A stretch of DNA of 37,747 bases, from NCBI GenBank assembly GCA_947378845.1, contig CANCLQ010000011.1:1-37747 (forward strand). Direction: 5' to 3'. Made by a program: the position numbers and the translations under genes. The first letter of the stretch is position 1. Each line of letters opens with the position of its first letter. Positions 31,835 to 37,747 of the stretch are shown here, in pieces. This DNA comes from Opitutia bacterium (GTDB lineage: Bacteria > Verrucomicrobiota > Verrucomicrobiia > Opitutales > UBA953). A model generated the notes under the pieces. It had not been told where the DNA came from and did not search any database. It was given only the letters and a program-made list of their open reading frames with translations.

Positions 31835-33898
31835 ATGCAGCCCTCGCGGTTAAAGTTTAAGTTAGAGGCAACGGCCACGGGCTCTCGTGCACGGGCAGCG
31901 ACCTTCCGCACCCTTCACAATAATGTGCAGACACCGTTGTTTATGCCAGTGGGTACACAAGCGACGGTCAAAGGACAGATGCCGGATGCACTGCTGGACT
32001 CCGGGTCGCAGATCTTGCTGGCGAATACTTATCACCTTCTTCTCCGTCCAGGCCCCGAAGTGTTTAAGAAGGTCGGCGGCATCCATAAATTCATGGGCTG
32101 GGAAAAATCCGTGCTGACCGATTCAGGCGGATTCCAGATTTTCTCGCTGCCTAACGCACGCTCTATCGCCGAAGACGGAGCCGAGTTCCGCAGTTATGTA
32201 GATGGCAAAAAGATTTTGCTGAGTCCCGAAGTAAGCATCGAAACTCAGATGGCGATTGGGAGCGATATCATGATGGTCCTCGACCAATGCATCCCATCGA
32301 CAGCTGACAAGGCCACTGCCAAACTCGCTCTGGAAATCACCCAACGCTGGGCGGTGCGCAGTCTCAAGACGCGTGGCGACTCGTTGCAGTCGATGTTCGC
32401 AATCGTTCAAGGTGCTTTATTCCCCGACCTGCGTAAACAAAGTGCCGATGGTTTAACCCAATTGCCCTTTGATGGATTTGCCATCGGTGGACTCGCTGTC
32501 GGCGAAGAAAAACATGAGCGCGAAGATATGTGCGAAGTCGCCGCCGCAATGCTCCCGAGTGATCGTCCACGCTACCTAATGGGCGTCGGTACGCCACTCG
32601 ATTTGCTCGAAGCCGTACATCGTGGCGTTGATATGTTTGACTGCATTATCCCCAATAAAGTCGCCCAATTTGGCACGGCCTTTACCTCGCGCGGCATCCT
32701 GCAACTCCGCCGTTCAGTCTATAAATTCTCCGAAGATAAACTCGACCCAGCCTGTGCGTGTCCCGTTTGCCAAAAATATTCGCGAGCGTATTTGCACCAC
32801 CTCACAAAGACCCAAGAGCCGCTCGGTTGGACGCTCCTCGGTCAGCATAATATTTTCTTCTATCATCAAATGATGCGCGAGATACGCCAAAGTATTTTGG
32901 AGGACCGCTTCATGGCGTTGTATAATGATAAGCGTACTTATTTGCAGGAGGAGGACATTGATAACCCAGCGGTGCCGCCTAAAATCGGCAAGGAGCGACG
33001 TCCGCGTGAATTGGGTGATTACATTGTGCACCTAGCCGATGCAGGTTTCGCGAGCATTAAACAAATTTCTTCTGGCGAAATTATGCATTCGCACACACCT
33101 CCAATGGAGGAGGCGAAATCACTTTATGTCGATCAGGCCAACTTAGTCGACCGCTTGCAATTGCCGGCAGGTCAGACTGCGGATGAAGCCGACGAATTGG
33201 TAATCTGGGATATTGGTTTGGGCGCAGCTGCCAATGCGATGGCGGCAGTGCACGCTTATGAAGCGGCCGCCGCTCATGGCCCGGTGCGCCGAATGAAAAT
33301 TATCAGTTTCGAGAATGACCTCGATTCATTACGCCTCGCACTTTCGCATAAATCAAAATTCCCCTACCTGCGTCACGCCGGACCTGATGCATTATTAGAG
33401 CGTAAACATTGGTCATCACGTGCATTCCCTGGTCTTTCGTGGGAATTACTCGAAGGTAATTTTTGGACAGAAGCTACACACGCTTCAGCGAAGCCCGATT
33501 TAGTATTCTACGATTTCTTCTCTCACAAAACTGACACCGATTGTTGGCATCCCGATGCGTTTCGTCGGTTGTTGGCATTGTGCCGCTCGAATAAATCAGC
33601 CGCACTATTTACATACTCGGCGTCGACCGCAGTGCGGGCGAGTTTGCTCGCCGCAGGTTTTTCCGTGGCACAAGGCGTGGCCACAGGCGTCAAAAAAGAA
33701 ACAACCATCGCCTTGCTGCATCCCGAACTCTCCAAGATTAGTTACACCCTGTTGGATCGCGAGTGGCTGAGTAAGTGGGAACGCTCCAATGCAAAATTTC
33801 CATTGTCGTTGACCGAAGCTGAGCGTGCAGGTTTTGAGCAATCGATTCGTCAACACCCACAGTTTTTAAATGTAACTTCTCACCCATCGAAGGGTTAA
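31835..33898 (+). CDS. tgt: tRNA-guanine transglycosylase fused to an MnmC-like methyltransferase
   Basis: The 687-residue protein joins two enzymes. Residues 1-385 are Tgt, which swaps guanine 34 for a queuine precursor: VLTDSGGFQIFSL with Asp96, FAIGGLAVGE (216-224), the nucleophile Asp269 in DMFDC, and zinc ligands Cys307, Cys309, Cys312 and His338. Residues about 400-640 match the MnmC2/DUF752 methyltransferase that finishes mnm5U34: SSGEIMHSHTPPMEEAKSLYV, VIWDIGLGAAANAM for SAM, PDLVFYDFFSHKTDTDCWHPDAF, and LFTYSASTAVRASLLAAGFSV. Both act on tRNA position 34. The Tgt motif after the nucleophile is PNKVAQFG instead of the common PTRNARNG form. The next gene starts 7 bases on. Confidence 0.9.
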   Translation: MQPSRLKFKLEATATGSRARAATFRTLHNNVQTPLFMPVGTQATVKGQMPDALLDSGSQILLANTYHLLLRPGPEVFKKVGGIHKFMGWEKSVLTDSGGFQIFSLPNARSIAEDGAEFRSYVDGKKILLSPEVSIETQMAIGSDIMMVLDQCIPSTADKATAKLALEITQRWAVRSLKTRGDSLQSMFAIVQGALFPDLRKQSADGLTQLPFDGFAIGGLAVGEEKHEREDMCEVAAAMLPSDRPRYLMGVGTPLDLLEAVHRGVDMFDCIIPNKVAQFGTAFTSRGILQLRRSVYKFSEDKLDPACACPVCQKYSRAYLHHLTKTQEPLGWTLLGQHNIFFYHQMMREIRQSILEDRFMALYNDKRTYLQEEDIDNPAVPPKIGKERRPRELGDYIVHLADAGFASIKQISSGEIMHSHTPPMEEAKSLYVDQANLVDRLQLPAGQTADEADELVIWDIGLGAAANAMAAVHAYEAAAAHGPVRRMKIISFENDLDSLRLALSHKSKFPYLRHAGPDALLERKHWSSRAFPGLSWELLEGNFWTEATHASAKPDLVFYDFFSHKTDTDCWHPDAFRRLLALCRSNKSAALFTYSASTAVRASLLAAGFSVAQGVATGVKKETTIALLHPELSKISYTLLDREWLSKWERSNAKFPLSLTEAERAGFEQSIRQHPQFLNVTSHPSKG

Positions 33899-33905
33899 GT
33901 GATTA

Positions 33906-36074
33906 ATGAAAGTTTCTTCAGTATTAAGACGGACTTGCATGCTTCTAATGCTGAGTGCCGTGGTGCTGATTACGCCCAGCGATGCGCAGCAGGTTGATCC
34001 TACCGAAGACGCACGCCCGTCGCGACCCGAGGGTGGTCCACCTGGCGGTCGTGGCGGACCTGGACCAGGCGGCGGACAAGCAGGTCAGCGCGGTCCCCGA
34101 ACGGCTGCCGCCAAGACGCTGCCAGCGAATCGCCCACTACAAGATCTTTGGATTCCTCCATTAGTAGAGGGGAAAAATTTAGAACTCACGCTCAGCTCGA
34201 ACACCAAAAACTTCGCGGGAGTGGTGACGCCTACGCTCGGTTATAATAAAAATAATTTTTGGGGTCCGACAATTATCTTTAATCAAGGAGAGTTGGCACA
34301 GATTAAGGTTAAGAACGACACTAAGGAAGTCACCACCGTGCACTGGCACGGTCTACATATTCCTGCGGTCATGGATGGTGGACCCCATCAGTTAATTCCT
34401 GCCGGTGGCACGTGGACACCCTCATTCAAGATTATGAATAATGCGGGAACGTATTGGTATCACCCGCACCCACACGAGCTCTCGCAAAAACAAATCACAA
34501 TGGGGGCAGGGGGATTGATTATCGTGCGCGATCCACAGGAAGCGAAACTTTCACTGCCGCGCACTTATGGTATTGATGACATTCCGTTGGTGCTGACCAG
34601 CCGACGCTTTAAGACCAATAATCAATTTAGTTACGACGGAGATAATGATAAGTATGGCGATTACCAATTGGTGAACGGCACACTTGATCCGCAGGTTAAA
34701 TTGCCTTCACAGTGGGTGCGCTTACGTATTCTAAATGCCGAGATTGAACGTGGCTACAACTTGGGTTTTGCTGACGGCAGAACGTTTTATCTCATTACTT
34801 CTGATGGCGGTTTGGTAGATAAGCCGGTGCCGCTGAAAAAAATTCGTTTAATGGTGGGTGAACGTGCCGAAATCATGGTCGACCTCGGTGCAGATAAACC
34901 CGGCAGCAGCTTGGATTTGATGACCTATAATGCGAATCAGCCATTCGGTTTCCCCGGAGGCGAGCCCGGTCAGACTGCACCTAATGGCGGCCTGCTTAAT
35001 AATTTAGATTACCGAGTCTTAAAAATCAATGTGGGTGCGGCGACCTCACCTAAGATCGCCAAGTTGCCCGATGTACTCACACGTAATCGATTCCCTGTGG
35101 AATCAGAGGCTACGAATAAGCGCACGATTACGGTTACGCGCGGCACGACCGCTGAGTTTAGTTTGGATGGAAAGTCGTTTGACATGCATACCACTAATCA
35201 GGTTGTGAAACTTGGCTCGACGGAGATTTGGACGGTGACGAATAGCAATGTTTTCGGCCACGCATTCCATGTGCATGATGTGCAATTTAAACTGCTCACA
35301 CGCACGAAGGGCACGATTGCGGATTATGAGCAGGGCTGGAAAGACACTGTGTATTTACCGCGAGGCACGTCGCTGACGTTTATCGCAAAATTCGAAGACT
35401 TCGCCAGCGATACCGATCCCTTTATGTATCACTGCCACATGGCAAATCACGAAGACGGTGGTATGATGGGGCAATTCATCGTTTCGGCCAATCCGTCAGC
35501 AGTGAAGCGCGATTCTTCGGGTCTGATCCGTTTTCGCGATAAAGTGGACCACCCTTTAACCGCTAAACTCATCGCTACTGCCGCCCAGCAGACCGATACC
35601 GTCGCCGCACCATTTGAGTGGCAAGATGCGTCTGGTAAAACAGCGAACACGAAGACGCTTAATGCCTCAAAGCCTATGCTCCTCTATTTCATTGAGAAGG
35701 AGTGCCCTTGTTCTCGCGACGCCGCAGTTTTCATTAATCAGCTTCAATCCGTCTACGGAAATGGTGCCTTAATATTAGGTATTATTAATGCCGACGCAGA
35801 TATAGCGAAAGAGTGGACGAAGGCCGTGGGCGCAAACTTCACGGTGATCGCCGATCCTAATTTTGAGATTATTAACGCTTACAAAGCATCACGTAGTGCC
35901 AGCACCATTCTGGTCGCCCCTGGCGGTTTGATTGCAAAATCCAATCCAGGATACAGCGCCGAAATCATGAAGGAACTTTCAACGCGATTGGCCCAATTCA
36001 TTCGGGTGCCTGAGCGAGCTTTGAAATTAGACTCTGCACCCGAAAAGCTCACATCGGGTTGCCCACTACAATGA
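33906..36074 (+). CDS. Secreted multicopper oxidase fused to a redoxin domain
   Basis: The 722-residue protein has a signal peptide (1-27, ending PSDA), then a Gly/Pro-rich spacer (about 40-62). The three-cupredoxin oxidase part (about 78-530) shows all copper motifs: HWHGLH (146-151), WYHPHPHE (184-191), HAFHVHDVQF (452-461) and YHCHMANHEDGGMMG (508-522), closest in style to CueO/CopA-type oxidases. Residues about 567-700 form a thioredoxin-like AhpC/redoxin domain with ECPCS (Cys600, Cys602). It probably oxidises Cu(I) or phenolics in the periplasm; the redoxin part may handle thiols or peroxide. It is the second gene of a plus-strand run. Confidence 0.92.
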   Translation: MKVSSVLRRTCMLLMLSAVVLITPSDAQQVDPTEDARPSRPEGGPPGGRGGPGPGGGQAGQRGPRTAAAKTLPANRPLQDLWIPPLVEGKNLELTLSSNTKNFAGVVTPTLGYNKNNFWGPTIIFNQGELAQIKVKNDTKEVTTVHWHGLHIPAVMDGGPHQLIPAGGTWTPSFKIMNNAGTYWYHPHPHELSQKQITMGAGGLIIVRDPQEAKLSLPRTYGIDDIPLVLTSRRFKTNNQFSYDGDNDKYGDYQLVNGTLDPQVKLPSQWVRLRILNAEIERGYNLGFADGRTFYLITSDGGLVDKPVPLKKIRLMVGERAEIMVDLGADKPGSSLDLMTYNANQPFGFPGGEPGQTAPNGGLLNNLDYRVLKINVGAATSPKIAKLPDVLTRNRFPVESEATNKRTITVTRGTTAEFSLDGKSFDMHTTNQVVKLGSTEIWTVTNSNVFGHAFHVHDVQFKLLTRTKGTIADYEQGWKDTVYLPRGTSLTFIAKFEDFASDTDPFMYHCHMANHEDGGMMGQFIVSANPSAVKRDSSGLIRFRDKVDHPLTAKLIATAAQQTDTVAAPFEWQDASGKTANTKTLNASKPMLLYFIEKECPCSRDAAVFINQLQSVYGNGALILGIINADADIAKEWTKAVGANFTVIADPNFEIINAYKASRSASTILVAPGGLIAKSNPGYSAEIMKELSTRLAQFIRVPERALKLDSAPEKLTSGCPLQ

Positions 36075-36119
36075 TAGCTGTGCGTTTGCTCTCGGAAGCG
36101 AAGTTATTTGAGTAACACA

Positions 36120-36824
36120 ATGACGACAACCATTCGACGCTCAGCTGCACGTGGCTTTATGGATTACGGTGCGGTGCAGTCCCAACTGAGTTTTAGTTTC
36201 GGAGATTATTACGACGCGAAGCACATGGGCTTTCGATCATTGCGCGTAATCAATCAAGACGTTGTCGCACCAGGGGCTGGCTTCCCGACGCACGGTCACA
36301 AAGATGCGGAGATATTTAGTTATGTATTAGAAGGCACTATCGCACACCGTGATAGCCTGGGGAATGAGGCGAAACTTAAGCCCGGCCAAATCCAAGTCAT
36401 GAGTGCAGGCTCCGGAGTGAAGCATAGCGAGTTTAACCCTTCAAATACTGAGGTTTTACGCTTTATTCAGGTTTGGATTATGCCCAAGGCGAGCGGGCTG
36501 GCTCCAAGGTATTCCGAATGGCAACCGCCCGCTGGTTCACAAAACGCAGCGAAGGTCTTAATAATTTCCGAGGACGGTCGCGAGCATTCTGCCAAGGTCT
36601 ATCAAGATATACTCGTGTATCGCGTGAAGCTTAAGCCGAACGAAAAACTAGAACATGATTTGAAGTCGGGCAGGGGGCTTTGGTTACAATTAATTTCTGG
36701 CGAAGTGCAAGTGGCACGCGATTCGCTCCTTCCTGGTGATGCGTGGAGCACCGAGCAAAGTGGTAATTGGCAATTCGTTGCTTCTAATCAATCTGCCGAA
36801 GCATTGCTTTTTGATTTAGCTTAA
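36120..36824 (+). CDS. Pirin family protein (bicupin)
   Basis: I choose the ATG at 36120 (234 residues) over an in-frame TTG 12 bases earlier. The N-terminal cupin shows the pirin marks FGDYYDAKHMGFRSLRVINQDVVAPGAGFPTHGHKDAEIFSYVLEGTIAHRDSLGN with metal histidines in THGHKDAE, then MSAGSGVKHSEFNPS and IQVWIMP. A second, less conserved cupin follows to residue 234. Pirins of this YhhW type can have quercetinase activity and often respond to oxidative stress. It lies 45 bases after the multicopper oxidase gene on the same strand. Confidence 0.93.
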   Translation: MTTTIRRSAARGFMDYGAVQSQLSFSFGDYYDAKHMGFRSLRVINQDVVAPGAGFPTHGHKDAEIFSYVLEGTIAHRDSLGNEAKLKPGQIQVMSAGSGVKHSEFNPSNTEVLRFIQVWIMPKASGLAPRYSEWQPPAGSQNAAKVLIISEDGREHSAKVYQDILVYRVKLKPNEKLEHDLKSGRGLWLQLISGEVQVARDSLLPGDAWSTEQSGNWQFVASNQSAEALLFDLA

Positions 36825-36877
36825 TAGTTTAATTTTACTCTTCCTTGTTATGAAACGCAGGCGTACACTGTTTGTGT

Positions 36878-37354
36878 ATGAAAACCCTATCCAACATTGT
36901 CGGTGTCGCCCTTGGCCTGTTCTTCGTGGTCTCCGGATTAAACTTCTGGTTCCACTTTTTCCCGGTCCCTCAACCTCCAGAAGGCTCTTCTGCCGCTGCA
37001 TTTATTGGGGCAATGTACACTTCGGGCTACCTCACTTTCGTGAAAGTTTTAGAAACTCTCGGCGGCGTGTTGCTCCTTTTGCCGCGCTTACGCAACTGGG
37101 GCTTGGTGATTGTCGGTGCAGTTGTGGTTAACATCGCTTGCTTCCACCAATTCTTCTTTGGCGGTATCAATGATCCTAAGGTCGTCGCAGCTATCGTCGC
37201 CGTATTGTTCCTCGCGTATGCCGGTCGCCGCGGTTTCTGTTGTTTAGCATGTTGTGGTTCTGGTTGCTGCGGATCCAACTGCTGTGGCGAAAGCGACAAA
37301 GGTTGCTGCGAGACCGAGAAAAAATCTTCCTGTTGCTCGAGCGATAAGAAGTAA
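36878..37354 (+). CDS. DoxX-like membrane protein with cysteine-rich tail
   Basis: I take the ATG at 36878 (158 residues) rather than a TTG two codons earlier. Residues 1-117 form four membrane helices of the DoxX-like type: ALGLFFVVSGLNFWFHFFPVP, SGYLTFVKVLETLGGVLLLLPR, LVIVGAVVVNIACFHQFFFG, VVAAIVAVLFLAYAG. The tail from 118 is unlike the family: six Cys-Cys pairs at 121, 125, 130, 135, 143 and 152, separated by Gly, Ser, Lys and Glu. This looks like a metal-binding tail, copper or zinc, by inference. It is the last gene of the tgt-oxidase-pirin run and ends at a strong terminator. Confidence 0.85.
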   Translation: MKTLSNIVGVALGLFFVVSGLNFWFHFFPVPQPPEGSSAAAFIGAMYTSGYLTFVKVLETLGGVLLLLPRLRNWGLVIVGAVVVNIACFHQFFFGGINDPKVVAAIVAVLFLAYAGRRGFCCLACCGSGCCGSNCCGESDKGCCETEKKSSCCSSDKK

Positions 37355-37374
37355 TTTATTTTTTCTTAAATCAG

Positions 37375-37406
37375 AAAACCTGCATTCAGAAATGGGTGCA
37401 GGTTTT
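37375..37406 (+). terminator. Intrinsic terminator after the DoxX-like gene
   Basis: AAAACCTGCA (37375-37384) pairs perfectly with TGCAGGTTTT (37397-37406) around a 12-base loop and is followed by further T's. It lies 20 bases after the stop. Confidence 0.9.
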
Positions 37407-37747
37407 TTTATTTAGAAATTTTGAAGAGCTCGCAGTTGTGGTTGTACACCGGCGTCCAGTTAAGAAGAAATAGGTGCGCCACCATGAGTGCCGAAATGCC
37501 TTGGGGGACCTTGAGGGGGAGGGGGTGGCAAACGGTCAAAATAGTCCCAATTGTGACCCCAGGACCTTTTGGGCCTATTTTCAGCTCAATTTATGCCTAC
37601 AATTTAATGTAATTCTTATATATTACCTTTATTTTGCGTCAAAATTTACCGCGGGAGCATCGGAGGCGCCCCAATTTTTTATGCGAAACAAGAAGCGCGA
37701 AATTCGCTAAAAAAGCCCGTTTTTTTAGTAAAATTTTAGTCAAAAAC
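37407..37747. other. AT-rich non-coding end of the window
   Basis: I see no supported gene in these 341 bases. Small open frames here lack codon character and start sites. The stretch holds a G-rich run (37503-37528), an imperfect 13-bp hairpin (37538-37581) and an AT-rich part with TATATT near 37617 that could be a promoter for a gene beyond the window. It ends in mirrored A and T runs around 37710-37745. Confidence 0.5.
37538..37581. repeat. Long imperfect hairpin in the right-end intergenic region
   Basis: AAAATAG-T-CCCAA (37538-37550) pairs with TTGGG-C-CTATTTT (37569-37581): 12 of 13 positions match. The 18-base loop contains GACCCC and GGACC, which can pair partly. It could be a leader structure for the next gene. 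Confidence 0.45.

Noticed and set aside
37421..37710. Two overlapping small plus-strand frames near the right end
   Set aside because: They share the same G-rich and AT-rich bases, have no ribosome binding site or recognised motif, and look like chance frames.
1..37747. Prophage, insertion sequence, CRISPR, defence island or gene-cluster signatures
   Set aside because: No transposase, integrase, phage structural gene, nuclease-helicase set or spaced direct repeats were found; the phage-like module at 29336-29680 stands alone.

Overview
The window reads as chromosomal core-plus-accessory DNA of a Verrucomicrobiota bacterium. The best lineage marker is a 52-residue basic protein (20498-20656) that matches the small basic protein family known to me from Chlamydiae and Verrucomicrobia. 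Other signs agree: a secreted sulfatase with EF-hands, a small planctomycete/verrucomicrobia-style cytochrome c, ThuA and GH128-type secreted proteins, and the habit of closing gene borders with TAATG or ATGA overlaps and few strong Shine-Dalgarno sites. There are no tRNAs, rRNAs, CRISPR arrays or insertion sequences that I can see. Gene density is high and most gaps are under 200 bases.

Layout. 1-4163 (minus strand) is an envelope/secreted block: a truncated beta-helix protein, a GH128-like glucanase, a ThuA protein, a DUF2231-like membrane protein and a c-type cytochrome. 4219-10142 (minus) is a compact SUF iron-sulfur assembly operon in the order fur-like regulator, sufC, sufB, sufD, sufT, hflX, with a perfect 7-1-7 palindrome just ahead of the regulator. 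10242-13696 (minus) holds a Lon-substrate-binding-domain protein, a Cdd1-like helix-hairpin-helix protein, leuB, a VF530 family protein and hemB. 13909-18067 (plus) holds dnaK with its own terminator, hemL and proC. 18177-20656 (minus) holds a YgaP-like rhodanese, leuA and the small basic protein. 20822-23727 (plus) holds an LptF/LptG permease, an RlmI-like methyltransferase and ruvA. 23874-25549 (minus) is dapA-dapB. 25753-26529 (plus) is an alpha/beta hydrolase. 26526-31653 (minus) is a proline-rich lipoprotein, a large coiled-coil membrane protein and the sulfatase. 31835-37354 (plus) is a run of a Tgt-MnmC-like fusion, a multicopper oxidase-redoxin fusion, a pirin and a DoxX-like protein with six Cys-Cys pairs in its tail.

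How the genes work together. Housekeeping pathways are spread over the window: haem precursors (hemB, hemL), leucine (leuA, leuB), lysine/diaminopimelate (dapA, dapB), proline (proC), Fe-S clusters (suf), outer-membrane lipopolysaccharide export (lptF/G) and tRNA/rRNA modification. The most unusual parts are at the right: a single polypeptide joining two enzymes of tRNA wobble-base modification, followed by what looks like a copper/redox group, and the 841-residue membrane protein whose N-terminal module resembles proteins I associate with marine phages. Two inverted copies of a 110-140-base palindromic intergenic repeat sit between convergent genes (proC/rhodanese and ruvA/dapB).
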